From NCBI GenBank assembly GCA_965371805.1, contig CBDUZW010000019.1, positions 6,583-70,582 of the forward strand: DNA of 64,000 nucleotides. The letters are read 5' to 3'. This DNA comes from JAOZTV01 sp965371805 (lineage in GTDB: Bacteria > Acidobacteriota > Aminicenantia > UBA2199). A program made the position numbers and the translations under genes. Each line of letters begins with the position of its first letter. Positions within the stretch are counted from its first letter, which is position 1. The notes beneath the pieces were generated by a model. The model was not told the origin of the DNA and did not search any database. It was given only the letters and a program-made list of their open reading frames with translations. Shown piece after piece: positions 51,776-61,010 of the stretch.

Positions 51776-52858
51776 TTATCCTTTTTGTTCTTGAATTTGA
51801 TTTGCTAATTTTCTGACTACCGGATTCACATTTTTATCTTTTTTGATAAGTTTAAGATCATTTATGTGTAATTTTTTTAGAAATCCCAGTGCATCTGAAA
51901 TTGGGGTTTTGGGATTTACAACAAGTGCTAAAATCACTTGATAGCTCTTTGTCCACGACCTCTTTTTTGCAATTTTTGTAATTATATCACCTGCTATACT
52001 TTTGTTTTTAACTATTGTGCAGATCTCTTCAAGAGATAGTTTTGGGCTTTGAATGACTGACATACTTACCATTTTGTTCGAGTCTCTTATTAGCATTGCT
52101 CTGTCTGCCTGAGTGCCTAATAATGCAGTCTTAACTCTTTCTGCTACAGTCATATTATTGATTTCCTGAAACCTTGCCATTACCTTCTGTTCCACATCTT
52201 CTATAAGTAAGATTTCATCCTCTATTTCTTCTTTGACCTCTTCTTTTTTTTCTTCAGACTTTTCATCAATATCTTCAACGTCTTTCATTTCCATTGCAGC
52301 AATACTAAATATCTCATCTGTAAGGCAGTCTGCTTTTATTTCTTCACCCTTCTCCTCAGTTAGGTAAAAACGTTTGATCTCATCAAGTTTTCCTCTTGTG
52401 AAATTACTGATATTTTTGTTGTTTTCCATTATTTCAATAATTTCTGGAAATGCAATTAATTTGATCTGGTTTTCTGATAGAGTCTCTAAAATTTCAGTAT
52501 TGCCTTTCTCAGCAATTTTTTTTAAAAATTCTTCGGATAAATGATTGTTATGAATAATTTTGATAAGAATTGCATTATTCGACAACGATAGGGACTCTAA
52601 TAAAATATAGTAGGCCACATTTATATTTGCAAACTGATTCTCTACATAATCTTTCTTTGTACTTTCTGAAATATTTTTAATTTGATCTATTGTTATTTGC
52701 TTGTATTCTTTTCTCTTTAAGTTAAAAACAAATGTTTCAAGGTATTCAGTTTCTGTAAATGGGAGGTGTTTTTCCAATAACATATTAATCATGTCAGCAT
52801 CTGGTTCCCCTTCAACTATTTTTTTTACTAGCGGGTTTTTTGATAGAAGTGTTGCCAT
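51776..52858 (-). CDS. Conserved HEAT-like protein of unknown function
   Basis: A soluble 360-residue protein, all helical, with a very acidic middle (residues about 165-225, runs of Glu and Asp). The C-terminal 130 residues form a conserved block ('TVAERVKTALLGTQADRAML', 'NKMVSMSVIQSPKLSLEEI', 'LVVNPKTPISDALGFLKKLH') that I associate with uncharacterised proteins of Acidobacteriota and deltaproteobacteria. It has no enzyme motifs. It abuts the RodZ-like gene and is followed 4 bp later by moaC, so the three are co-transcribed. Confidence 0.65.
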   Translation of the reverse strand: MATLLSKNPLVKKIVEGEPDADMINMLLEKHLPFTETEYLETFVFNLKRKEYKQITIDQIKNISESTKKDYVENQFANINVAYYILLESLSLSNNAILIKIIHNNHLSEEFLKKIAEKGNTEILETLSENQIKLIAFPEIIEIMENNKNISNFTRGKLDEIKRFYLTEEKGEEIKADCLTDEIFSIAAMEMKDVEDIDEKSEEKKEEVKEEIEDEILLIEDVEQKVMARFQEINNMTVAERVKTALLGTQADRAMLIRDSNKMVSMSVIQSPKLSLEEICTIVKNKSIAGDIITKIAKKRSWTKSYQVILALVVNPKTPISDALGFLKKLHINDLKLIKKDKNVNPVVRKLANQIQEQKG

Positions 52859-53656
52859 TTATTTTAAATCCGGATTTTCAGGAGATATTAATAATTTTTG
52901 ATATCCAATTTTATCTTTAAAATAGGTCAACCCTTTTCCATTTACAATGATATCTATTGCAGATGCAAATTGTGTATGGAAAAAAAAATTATATCCTTTC
53001 AATTTTAAGACATCACCCTGAGTATAGTCTCTACCTATGATTTTTTTTCCATTTTGAAACATTGTGATCCAGTTTTTTTTATTAACAATAATTACAAGAT
53101 CGACAGCCCATTTATCTTTTGAATAATTGAATTGTGTTTCTAATAATTCAGGATCATTACCGTTGATATTATTAAAACCATAGCCAATTAAATTTATTTT
53201 ACTTTCCATGTGTAATTTTGTTTGAGGCAGTTCTTTTAATGTTATGATTTTCTCAGGAGTTAAAAATGTTTTGATTTGGTCTAAATTTTTATATATTAGA
53301 AAAAAAGCAGCAAAAAACAGAGCAATTACTATCAATGATTTGAAAAAGAAACCTTTGTTTTCAAATTTACTGTATCTCATTTTATTTAAATAATCAGCTT
53401 TTTTATCAATAATAAATGGTATGTTTTCAATAAGGTCATTATGTTTTAATAAAAAATCATTATATTCTATTTCCATTGCTAAAAGATAGTTTTTTACAAA
53501 ATTTTTAAGATAGAATTTACCTGGAATTTTTGAATAATCATTTTCCTCAAGTGCGATAATTATTTTTTCTGGAATATTCGTTTTTTTGGAGATCTCAATT
53601 ATGCTAGCTTTTGCATTAAGTCTCTCACTTTTTAAGAATTCACCAAGTCCGTCCAT
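52859..53656 (-). CDS. RodZ-like helix-turn-helix membrane protein
   Basis: A 265-residue protein with an N-terminal RodZ-type helix-turn-helix (residues 1-75: 'GLGEFLKSERLNAKASIIEI', 'IPGKFYLKNFVKNYLLAMEI'), a membrane helix (about 114-132) and a periplasmic beta domain like DUF4115. RodZ links MreB to the elongasome and shapes rod cells. The ATG at 53656 is used because the longer reading frame would begin inside the -35 box of a good promoter. That promoter places the transcript start within a base or two of the ATG. Confidence 0.75.
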   Translation of the reverse strand: MDGLGEFLKSERLNAKASIIEISKKTNIPEKIIIALEENDYSKIPGKFYLKNFVKNYLLAMEIEYNDFLLKHNDLIENIPFIIDKKADYLNKMRYSKFENKGFFFKSLIVIALFFAAFFLIYKNLDQIKTFLTPEKIITLKELPQTKLHMESKINLIGYGFNNINGNDPELLETQFNYSKDKWAVDLVIIVNKKNWITMFQNGKKIIGRDYTQGDVLKLKGYNFFFHTQFASAIDIIVNGKGLTYFKDKIGYQKLLISPENPDLK

Positions 53657-53664
53657 AAGTGTAT

Positions 53665-53692
53665 ATTGTATTAAATTTACAGTATAAGTCAA
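53665..53692 (-). promoter_or_regulatory. Promoter of the RodZ-like operon, probably leaderless
   Basis: On the minus strand TTGACT (53692-53687), a 16-base spacer and TACAAT (53670-53665) lie only 8 bases before the ATG at 53656. With the usual start about 7 bases after the -10 box, the mRNA would have almost no leader. No ribosome binding site is visible, consistent with this. Confidence 0.55.
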
Positions 53693-53710
53693 CAGTATTT
53701 CATATATAAT

Positions 53711-54472
53711 TCATTTTTTTTGGGAAAAACTGGAAATATAAAATGATATAATTGCAAATGCATGGCTTAAATTCATGGAGTTTTTAAATCCATTCATTGG
53801 AATATGCACAGATTCTGTACAGCAGCTAAGTATACTTTTTGAAACACCATAGGCTTCATTTCCGATAATGATATTAAATGAAGTTTCCGGCGGCGTCCAC
53901 TGTGTTATGGGGAGTGAACTCTCTGTCTTTTCAAGTGCGATTGAAGGCATGTCACTGCTTTTTATGAAATTTTGCAGATTTGACTCATATTTGACCGGTA
54001 TCCACTGTTCTGTCCCCATTGCGGATTTTTTCAGGTTGGCATTGTCGAGGGCCAACCCTTTTGTGCTGTGTATGAGTTCAGAATAACCAAAATTATCAAT
54101 AATACGGAGTATAGAGCCCACATTATATGGTGTTAATACCTGGTCGAGAATGACGGAAATATTTTTTTGAGGGTTCCAGATTATATTTTTTAAAGTATGT
54201 TCCTGACTTTTAAAATAATGAACCGGTTTCCCACTCAATTTCTGATGAAAGGAAAAATATAATTCAAGCGCTTCAACTTTGCTGATCCATTCTGGTGGAA
54301 AGTACCGGTCTAATGGAGCCCATGAGATCAGCTTCGTATAAGTGCCGGTGAAGTCATTAAGATCCTGTGAATTAATGCAGTCAACGGCAAAATGAGAGAG
54401 GGCGGTATGTTTTTGCCTGGCACTTAATGAGAACCACTTGTTTTTACCAATGATTTTAACGGACTTTCCCAT
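53711..54472 (-). CDS. TrmH/SpoU-family RNA methyltransferase
   Basis: A 253-residue knotted (SPOUT) enzyme for 2'-O-methylation of tRNA or rRNA ribose. The C-terminal 155 residues carry the three motifs: 'VILDQVLTPYNVGSILRIID', 'NIIIGNEAYGVS' and 'IPMNGFKNSMNLSHAFAI'. The N-terminal 90 residues are divergent and may bind substrate. It overlaps the 3' end of metG by 17 bp and is co-transcribed with it. The RNA target is not deducible. Confidence 0.88.
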   Translation of the reverse strand: MGKSVKIIGKNKWFSLSARQKHTALSHFAVDCINSQDLNDFTGTYTKLISWAPLDRYFPPEWISKVEALELYFSFHQKLSGKPVHYFKSQEHTLKNIIWNPQKNISVILDQVLTPYNVGSILRIIDNFGYSELIHSTKGLALDNANLKKSAMGTEQWIPVKYESNLQNFIKSSDMPSIALEKTESSLPITQWTPPETSFNIIIGNEAYGVSKSILSCCTESVHIPMNGFKNSMNLSHAFAIISFYISSFSQKK

Positions 54473-56609
54473 TTCCTATATTAATGGTATTTACTTGTTT
54501 GTTTTCTAGACTAAGGGGTTGGTTCTCCCATAATAAAATGTTTTCTTTAACAGAAAGTTCAACCTTTTTAAAGTCATCAATCGCGATCTCTTTTATATTT
54601 GGTGACATGTCTTCTACAAGAAGATTACAACCGATATGACTGTCTTCCAGTTCAAAAAGTTCCAGTTTTTTTCTTTTTTCAGCAGTCAATATCATTCCTT
54701 CTGAATCAATTCCGTTCAGAGTTGCCTTTTTTAAATTTACCAAAACCAGGACCTTTCGGTTTAAGAGATCCTCAGGTTGAAAGAATTTCGTCAATCTGGC
54801 ACAAACCGTTTTTGGCTTCTCTTCGCCAATATCTACTTTTAATACATATAAGTGCCCTGCATTCGGATGTTTCTCAACATTAACGATTTGTCCTGTTTTA
54901 ATATTTAGACATGAAAAATCCAAAAAATCTCCGCTGAATTTCTTTTTCCATTTTTCAGCGTCTTTCATATCCAGTTTTTTGTATAGGATTTCAGGTGTCC
55001 CGATTGAATGAGCTTTTAATCCACTGAATTCGGTCACAGATTTCCAGATATCTGGTGAATTTAGTTTTTCGGATAAATTCAGCATCTTAAAAAGTCTTTC
55101 TGAAGTTTCGGGAATGTAAGGGTTTAGTAAAATGGCCAGATTTTTTATTAAATAGGTTAGAACTGTCAGTGTTGCATGAACCTCTTCTTTATCTGTTTTA
55201 ATTTTTGCCCATGGCTCTGCATCCTGAAAAAATTTATTTCCTGCCTTACTCAATAATAGGGTAAGTCTAAGAGCATCTCTTAATTTTATTGCTTCAAGGT
55301 TCTGGGTGATCTCATTGATCTTTTCGATGCTCTCTGTTACAAAAGTCTGTTGATAATCTTTTAATTCCAGGTCTACGATTTTCCCGTCAAAGTTTTTTTC
55401 AAGATAGACTAAAACTCTATTTACTAGATTTCCAATATTGTCCAGGAATTCAAAGTTGATTTTTCCGAAAAAGTCTGTCCAGGAGAAGATAGAATCATTT
55501 TTTTCAGGTCTGATGGAAAGTAGATAGAATCGCCAGAGATCAATTGGAATGCCTGTCTCTTTTACATCAGTACCAAAAACGCCTATATTTCGTGATTTGG
55601 AAAATTTTGTGTCTTCATAATTCAGATATTCAGTACTATTTATATGGTGAAGGAGGGTCCAGTTTTTTTTTGTTCCAATTAAGGAAGCAGGAAATAAAAC
55701 AGTGTGAAAGGGGATATTATCCTTTGCCATAAATTGATATAATGATATTTCATCGGGATTCTGCCACCAGTGTTTCCAGTCCTCTTTACTATTTGCAGTA
55801 ATTGAAATATATCCAATAGGAGCATCAAACCAGACATAAAAAACCTTATTTTCAAATCCAGGTTTTGGAACAGGAATGCCCCATTTTAAATCTCTGGTAA
55901 TAGGCCGGGAAGCAAGACCTCTTTTAAACCATCCATCTGTGGTTGTTAATGCATTATTTGTCCATGTACCATCCTTTGATTGTTTTTTAAACCATTTTTC
56001 TAATTGAGGTGCTATTTTATCAAGGTCGAGGTGAAGATGTTTTGTCTCTTTCAAAGTTGGCGTTTTCGCACAAACTTTACACTTCGGGTCTATTAAGTTT
56101 TCAGGTTCTAATAAACTTCCACATTTATCGCATTGATCTCCTCTTGCCTCTTCATATCCGCATTTGGGACAGGTTCCCTCAACATATCGATCTGCAAGAA
56201 ACATCTTATCAAAGTCACAATAGGTTCTTTTAGAACTATGCTCGGATATATATCCGTTTTTATCAAGATCTTTAAATATCATATGTGAAACTTCTTTTTG
56301 CTTTTCAGTAGAAGTTCTGCCAAAGATATCAAATTTGATGTTAAAGTATTCATATATTTCTGAATGTATCTTATGATACTTATCGCAGATCTCCTGAGGA
56401 GATAATCCTTCTTCTCTTGCTTTATTTTCAGTCGCGGTTCCATACTCATCGGTTCCGCATACATATAATGTCTCATAACCTCTGGCTCTGCAAAATCGTG
56501 CATAAACATCAGCGGAAAGAACACATCCAATAATATTTCCAAGATGAGGAACATTATTAACATATGGCAATGCTGAGGTTATTAGTTTTTTCTTAACTTC
56601 TTTTTTCAT
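54456..56609 (-). CDS. metG: Methionyl-tRNA synthetase
   Basis: A 717-residue class I aminoacyl-tRNA synthetase charging tRNA-Met. The HIGH-like motif is 'PYVNNVPHLGNIIG', and the KMSKS-like motif is 'TKFSKSRNIG', with Phe for Met. Two zinc knuckles lie in the connective domain (about 142-180: 'CPKC...CDKC' and 'CKVC'). The C-terminal 100 residues form an EMAP/Trbp111-like tRNA-binding domain ('NIKTGQIVNVEKHPNAGHLYV', 'SEGMILTAE'). Length and domain order match the dimeric bacterial form. Confidence 0.97.
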   Translation of the reverse strand: MKKEVKKKLITSALPYVNNVPHLGNIIGCVLSADVYARFCRARGYETLYVCGTDEYGTATENKAREEGLSPQEICDKYHKIHSEIYEYFNIKFDIFGRTSTEKQKEVSHMIFKDLDKNGYISEHSSKRTYCDFDKMFLADRYVEGTCPKCGYEEARGDQCDKCGSLLEPENLIDPKCKVCAKTPTLKETKHLHLDLDKIAPQLEKWFKKQSKDGTWTNNALTTTDGWFKRGLASRPITRDLKWGIPVPKPGFENKVFYVWFDAPIGYISITANSKEDWKHWWQNPDEISLYQFMAKDNIPFHTVLFPASLIGTKKNWTLLHHINSTEYLNYEDTKFSKSRNIGVFGTDVKETGIPIDLWRFYLLSIRPEKNDSIFSWTDFFGKINFEFLDNIGNLVNRVLVYLEKNFDGKIVDLELKDYQQTFVTESIEKINEITQNLEAIKLRDALRLTLLLSKAGNKFFQDAEPWAKIKTDKEEVHATLTVLTYLIKNLAILLNPYIPETSERLFKMLNLSEKLNSPDIWKSVTEFSGLKAHSIGTPEILYKKLDMKDAEKWKKKFSGDFLDFSCLNIKTGQIVNVEKHPNAGHLYVLKVDIGEEKPKTVCARLTKFFQPEDLLNRKVLVLVNLKKATLNGIDSEGMILTAEKRKKLELFELEDSHIGCNLLVEDMSPNIKEIAIDDFKKVELSVKENILLWENQPLSLENKQVNTINIGNGKVR

Positions 56610-56694
56610 TTTATTCCTTTTTTTAATAATTAAGATTAATTCTATATTAAAACAACTCTTCTTTCAAGAAAAAACAAATTGATCTGATCAGAAT

Positions 56695-58011
56695 TCAGAA
56701 TTCAAACATATTGCCGGACTTTTTGCCTGGCTCCAAAAGGACATATGGAGAACCAACATTTATCCTGTTATAGAAAAATCTAATCTCCTTTGATACTTTG
56801 AGAATATTGAGAAAAAAGGATTCTATAGTGGTCTTTATATAAATATGAATGGGCTTCTGATTATCAATATCTTCATTATTGAACTCATAGCCATAGGCAG
56901 AGAAAGTGTAAATTCCATTTTGTACCCTTCTTAATTTTATTAGGGAGATCAGGATGCCGCTTCCTGCATCTGAGTGGAGTTTTGAGAAAGGAAATGTGGA
57001 GGGTTTAATAAATAGATTTGTAAATTTTATTGCAGGAAATATGGATCTTTGCGTTCTGAACCCATTGCCTGTAGAATCCTTATTGTTTTCAAAACCGCTC
57101 CGGATGTCTGAGATTGTGTCTTTTATAAATCCCTTTTGAATGATAAAGTTTTCTGAAGATTGAACACCTTCATCATCGAAGGGAACTGAGTTGCTCTCTT
57201 CATCTAATAAGGGGTTGTCAACAATTGACAGGGCCTGGGGAAAACTGAGGTTTTTCATTTTTTTTTCGGATGTCAGTTTAAAATATTCAGAAAACTCCCT
57301 GAGTATTGAGGAGGATGCCTCAGGTGACAGAATAAAATGTCGTATATTTGTTGAAATTCTCTTATTCTCGGTTAATGAGTTCAGAAGGTTGTATGCTCTG
57401 GATACAATCCTTTCCGGATTGATCTGCAGAAAGGATGGTTTGTTTTCTATAATTTCAATCAGGCTGTTATTGTATGAGAACTGGATTTCCAGATTGAAGG
57501 AGGTTTTTCGATACTTTGCCTTGGGATTTTCTGTCTCAAACATTTTCGTATTGGTCAGATATACTTTCTTCAACATTTTTGAAAAATTTATACTTTCGAT
57601 CTTTAGTCCGGGGAATGATGCAGTCTGAGTCTCAAATATTTTTTCTCTCAAATCTCTAAATGAAGCCTCGTTTATATATTCAAAACTTTTATCATCCCAG
57701 ATGTTCATATCTACTTTTTTAATTTCCCTGGGAAGATGTTCGGCAAAGCTGATTTTGCTGTCTGGAATAAAAGCGGAATATAATGTGTGGAAAGCCGCCC
57801 TGACCTGTTTGATGTCTGGTGTTGATATTGTAAAGCCGACAGGGTCGCCCAATTCTCTAAAGGCTCTGACAATGAGTCGGTCGGTTTTAATTGTCTGTAT
57901 GGAATTCTGGTCTTTACTGTTTTTGAATTCAGTTTTCTCTATTTTTTTTCTGAAGACTTCTGTTGCGGAAAAACCAATTTTTTTACCCTCTAAAAGTATT
58001 TTTTTGACCAT
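56695..58011 (-). CDS. pmbA: PmbA/TldE-type subunit of the TldD/E protease
   Basis: A 438-residue protein of the PmbA/TldD superfamily that lacks the HExxxH zinc motif, as expected for the non-catalytic TldE/PmbA partner. Family features include 'VPFDDEGVQSSENFIIQKGF' and the C-terminal 'SAGKKSG'-like end ('VLLEPGKKSGNMFEF'). It starts 1 bp after the tldD stop, so the heterodimer is co-translated. TldD/E degrades unfolded peptides and matures some modified peptides. The N-terminal half is poorly conserved. Confidence 0.82.
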   Translation of the reverse strand: MVKKILLEGKKIGFSATEVFRKKIEKTEFKNSKDQNSIQTIKTDRLIVRAFRELGDPVGFTISTPDIKQVRAAFHTLYSAFIPDSKISFAEHLPREIKKVDMNIWDDKSFEYINEASFRDLREKIFETQTASFPGLKIESINFSKMLKKVYLTNTKMFETENPKAKYRKTSFNLEIQFSYNNSLIEIIENKPSFLQINPERIVSRAYNLLNSLTENKRISTNIRHFILSPEASSSILREFSEYFKLTSEKKMKNLSFPQALSIVDNPLLDEESNSVPFDDEGVQSSENFIIQKGFIKDTISDIRSGFENNKDSTGNGFRTQRSIFPAIKFTNLFIKPSTFPFSKLHSDAGSGILISLIKLRRVQNGIYTFSAYGYEFNNEDIDNQKPIHIYIKTTIESFFLNILKVSKEIRFFYNRINVGSPYVLLEPGKKSGNMFEF

Positions 58012-58012
58012 A

Positions 58013-59281
58013 TTAAATCCTTGAAACTGTTATGTTTTCAATCTTAATGGAGGGTTGTCCAACCCTTACATTAAGGGTCTGTCCATTTTTATAACAGTAT
58101 GAAACACCTCTGTCATATCTGAAATCATTTCCAATCATTCTAATTGAGCTTAATACTTCATCAATGTTTCCTTTAAGAATTATGGATCCTAGCGGGCAGG
58201 TGATTTTTCCGTTCTCAATCAGATAAGATTCCTGAATGCGAATGGAAAAGCTTTTTTCTGAAAAAAAGACTTTGCCCTCACCGAATTCCTTTGCAAAGAT
58301 GCCATATTTTACAGATCCAATGATATCTTCAGGACTGAATACGCCGGGTTTGATATATATTGAGTACATTCTCGGCTGTGGTAATTTGGAAAAATCTTCT
58401 GTTCGGGCTGAATTTGCGTTCTCCAGACCCAGGATATGATTGTGAAACTTATCCGTCAGAATCCTATTCAAGACACCATTTTTAATTAAATTGTCCTCTG
58501 CTGGAGCTTCACCTTCATCATCTGTCCGAATACCGGTAAAAAAAACATCGTTCCTGTCAAATGTCTTTACTGTCAATTGCTCAGGGAAGATCTGTTTTCC
58601 AATATCGTTTGACGAAAAGGGGGAAACTTTCTGAGCAATATAATCTGCTTCCAGCGAATGACCAATGATTTCATGAAACAGTATGCCTCCATCTCCGGAA
58701 TCAAGTACTACGGGGATCCTTTCTTTAAATTCAATTGGTTTGAATTCACTGTTATTTTTTACGACATCTTTTATTCTAAGTCTCAAGCCATCTCTGTTTA
58801 TGTTGATGTTATTTGTAGCTCCGGTGCCTATTTCAATGTTCGGTAAATCTTTTCCCAGTTTAAAAATAGCTGATATACTCATGTGGTTTAGTTCATTTTC
58901 AATAAATCTATTTTTACTATTAAGAATATATCTTTTTGTAGAAGTATTCTTTGTAATCAGATCATATTTATATAAATTCAGTTCTTTTAAAGTTTCCAGG
59001 ATTCCCTGGTTTTCCCGGATTATTCTGCTTGCTGTGAATTGTGGCTTTAGCTGATGATCAAATTTTCCGGCCAGCGCGGTTTTGTTTAAAGACAAATATT
59101 CACTGATCTGCTTAAGGCTTCCGAACTCTTTTGAATCTGCCTGAATTTTTCCGCTGGCATGAGAATTTTCGAGAAGTCCAGTTCTATTCGTAATTGTAAA
59201 CTCTTTTTTATCAGCAGAATCCATTGAAAAACGTGTTTGATGACGGGAATCAATCAATATAGTATTTTTTTTTTGTTCCAA
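58013..59281 (-). CDS. tldD: TldD-type zinc metalloprotease subunit
   Basis: A 422-residue catalytic subunit with the zinc motif HExxxH in 'GILFHEIIGHSLEADYI', preceded by 'VVLDSGDGG', and followed by 'GIRTDDEGEAPAEDNLIKNG' and 'PRMYSIYIKPG'. The N-terminal 100 residues form the short family barrel. It is the first gene of the tldD-pmbA pair and is divergent from the Rrf2-type gene. No candidate modified-peptide precursor was seen nearby, so a general peptidase role is the default reading. Confidence 0.9.
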   Translation of the reverse strand: MEQKKNTILIDSRHQTRFSMDSADKKEFTITNRTGLLENSHASGKIQADSKEFGSLKQISEYLSLNKTALAGKFDHQLKPQFTASRIIRENQGILETLKELNLYKYDLITKNTSTKRYILNSKNRFIENELNHMSISAIFKLGKDLPNIEIGTGATNNININRDGLRLRIKDVVKNNSEFKPIEFKERIPVVLDSGDGGILFHEIIGHSLEADYIAQKVSPFSSNDIGKQIFPEQLTVKTFDRNDVFFTGIRTDDEGEAPAEDNLIKNGVLNRILTDKFHNHILGLENANSARTEDFSKLPQPRMYSIYIKPGVFSPEDIIGSVKYGIFAKEFGEGKVFFSEKSFSIRIQESYLIENGKITCPLGSIILKGNIDEVLSSIRMIGNDFRYDRGVSYCYKNGQTLNVRVGQPSIKIENITVSRI

Positions 59282-59315
59282 GGTCTATTTTATAGAAAAA
59301 CTGATAAGAAATCAA

Positions 59316-59344
59316 TTGACAGCAGGAACACTATATGTTACATT
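59316..59344 (+). promoter_or_regulatory. Sigma-70-type promoter for the Rrf2 operon
   Basis: TTGACA (59316-59321), a perfect -35 box, a 17-base spacer and TACATT (59339-59344). The predicted start near 59351 leaves a short leader with GGAGG at 59358-59362. The TTG of the -35 box lies in frame with the regulator and could be mistaken for its start. Confidence 0.7.
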
Positions 59345-59366
59345 GACCGATACATATGGAGGAAGA

Positions 59367-59795
59367 TTGTCTGCTTCAACAAAATTTTCTGCTGCTGTTA
59401 AAATTCTCAGTGTACTCGCCCGTATTTTTCCTGAATCTACAAGTAGTCTGGAAATATCAAAGGAAACAGGAATCAATGCTTCAAAAATCCGAAAAATTTT
59501 ATCAATGCTCTCCCACAATAATATAGTTATTAGCTCTATGGGAAATAAAGGTGGATTTATTTTAAAAAAAAAAGTGGAAGAGATAAACCTTCAGGAGATA
59601 TACTGTTCGATTGAAGACAGACAGGCGTTCCATCTTGATGTTGTTAAAACAATTGGTGATAAAAATCAGGATGAATTGAGATTCAGTTCTTTTTTTGAAA
59701 GCCTTTTCACAGATATTCAAATGGAAATTGAAAATAAAATGATGCAGATTAGACTGAATACAGTAATGGATTTTGTAATAAATAAAAAAAAGTAA
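59367..59795 (+). CDS. Rrf2-family transcription regulator
   Basis: A 142-residue winged-helix regulator of the Rrf2 family: 'STKFSAAVKILSVLARIFPES', 'SSLEISKETGINASKIRKIL' and the wing 'SSMGNKGGFIL'. Iron-sulfur members (IscR, NsrR) have three cysteines in the region after the wing; this one has a single Cys, so it probably does not bind a cluster. The TTG start at 59367 follows GGAGGAAGA and begins the conserved region. It lies just ahead of a dehydrogenase-HD-aconitase operon, 19 bp upstream, and probably regulates it and/or tldD. Confidence 0.82.
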   Translation: MSASTKFSAAVKILSVLARIFPESTSSLEISKETGINASKIRKILSMLSHNNIVISSMGNKGGFILKKKVEEINLQEIYCSIEDRQAFHLDVVKTIGDKNQDELRFSSFFESLFTDIQMEIENKMMQIRLNTVMDFVINKKK

Positions 59796-59814
59796 TTATA
59801 TAAAGGGAGGAAAC

Positions 59815-60999
59815 ATGTCTAAAAGAACTATCGTAACAATGCCGGGTGATGGTATTGGAAAAACTGTTTTACCAGAGGCAATAAGAGTATTAGAAGCTGC
59901 CGGATTTGAGGCAGATTATGTCCATGCAGATATTGGCTGGGATTTTTGGTGTAAAGAGGGAAACCCTCTTCCTGAAAGAACATTGGAATTATTGGAGAAG
60001 CATAAAATTTCACTGTTTGGAGCGATCACTTCAAAACCAAAAGCTGAAGCAGCAGTAGAGTTAGACCCGAAATTAAGAGATAAAGGATTTGTCTATTTCA
60101 GTCCAATTGTTGGATTACGACAGCATTTTAATCTTGATATTTGTCTTAGACCATGTAAGGCTTTTAAGGGAAATCCCTTAAACTTTATCAGAAAGGGTAA
60201 AGGAGATACAATTGAAGAGCCAAGTGTTGATGTCGCTGTTTACAGACAAAATACCGAAGGGCTCTATGGTGGGGTTGAATGGACAAATCCTCCACAGAAC
60301 GTTTATGATGCCTTAAACACTCATCCAAAAATGAAGAATTTTAAAGATACTCCTAAGGAAGAATTATCAATTTCAACTAGAATTTTTACAAAAAAAGCAA
60401 CAGAGAGAATATTAAGAGCTGCTTTTGAACACGCTAAAAAATTCGGATATAAATCTGTAACACTTTGTGAAAAACCAAATGTTATTAGAGAGACATCAGG
60501 CATGATGTTAACAGCAGCAATCGAGATGCAGAAAAATTATCCCGATATTGAATTATGGAATACAAATATTGATGCCCAGATGATGTGGATGACTAAAAAT
60601 CCTGAAACTTACGGAGTAATGGTTAGTGGCAATATGTTCGGAGATATCGTATCTGATGGATTTGCCGGATTAGTTGGTGGACTTGGTTTTGCCTGCTCTG
60701 CAAATGTTGGAGAAGAGGTAGCCATTTTTGAGCCTACTCATGGTTCTGCTCCCAAATATGAAAAATTTGAAAGATCGATTGTCAACCCGATTGCAATGAT
60801 ACTTTCAGCTTGTATGATGCTGGACCATATCAATGAAAAGGCAACAGCAACAAAGATCAGAAATGCTATTGCAAAGGTAATTGAAGAAGGAAAGGTTATG
60901 GCTTATGATATGCTGAAATTAAGAGGTTGTCAGGAAGTACTGGACCAGGGTGCGGCATCAACAATAGAATTAACAGACGAGATTATTAAAAATCTTTAA
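59815..60999 (+). CDS. Isocitrate/isopropylmalate dehydrogenase family enzyme
   Basis: A 394-residue decarboxylating beta-hydroxyacid dehydrogenase. Motifs are the start 'IVTMPGDGIGKTVLPEAI', 'LRQHFNLDICLRPCKAF' (substrate Arg pair), 'VYRQNTEGLYGGVEW', 'CEKPNVIRETSGMM', 'DAQMMWMTKNPETYGVMVSGNMFGDIVSDGFAGLVGG' in pieces, and 'FEPTHGSAPKYE'. Because the aconitase gene follows in the same operon, isocitrate is the most likely substrate, with NAD or NADP undecided. Isopropylmalate or homoisocitrate remain possible because a LeuCD pair occurs at 13 kb. GGAGG precedes the ATG. Confidence 0.87.
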   Translation: MSKRTIVTMPGDGIGKTVLPEAIRVLEAAGFEADYVHADIGWDFWCKEGNPLPERTLELLEKHKISLFGAITSKPKAEAAVELDPKLRDKGFVYFSPIVGLRQHFNLDICLRPCKAFKGNPLNFIRKGKGDTIEEPSVDVAVYRQNTEGLYGGVEWTNPPQNVYDALNTHPKMKNFKDTPKEELSISTRIFTKKATERILRAAFEHAKKFGYKSVTLCEKPNVIRETSGMMLTAAIEMQKNYPDIELWNTNIDAQMMWMTKNPETYGVMVSGNMFGDIVSDGFAGLVGGLGFACSANVGEEVAIFEPTHGSAPKYEKFERSIVNPIAMILSACMMLDHINEKATATKIRNAIAKVIEEGKVMAYDMLKLRGCQEVLDQGAASTIELTDEIIKNL

Positions 61000-61010
61000 G
61001 AAGAAAAACT

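Noticed and set aside
59316..59366. Upstream TTG start extending the Rrf2 regulator by 17 residues
   Set aside because: That TTG is part of a consensus -35 box, and the added residues precede the conserved family start; TTG 59367 has its own ribosome binding site.
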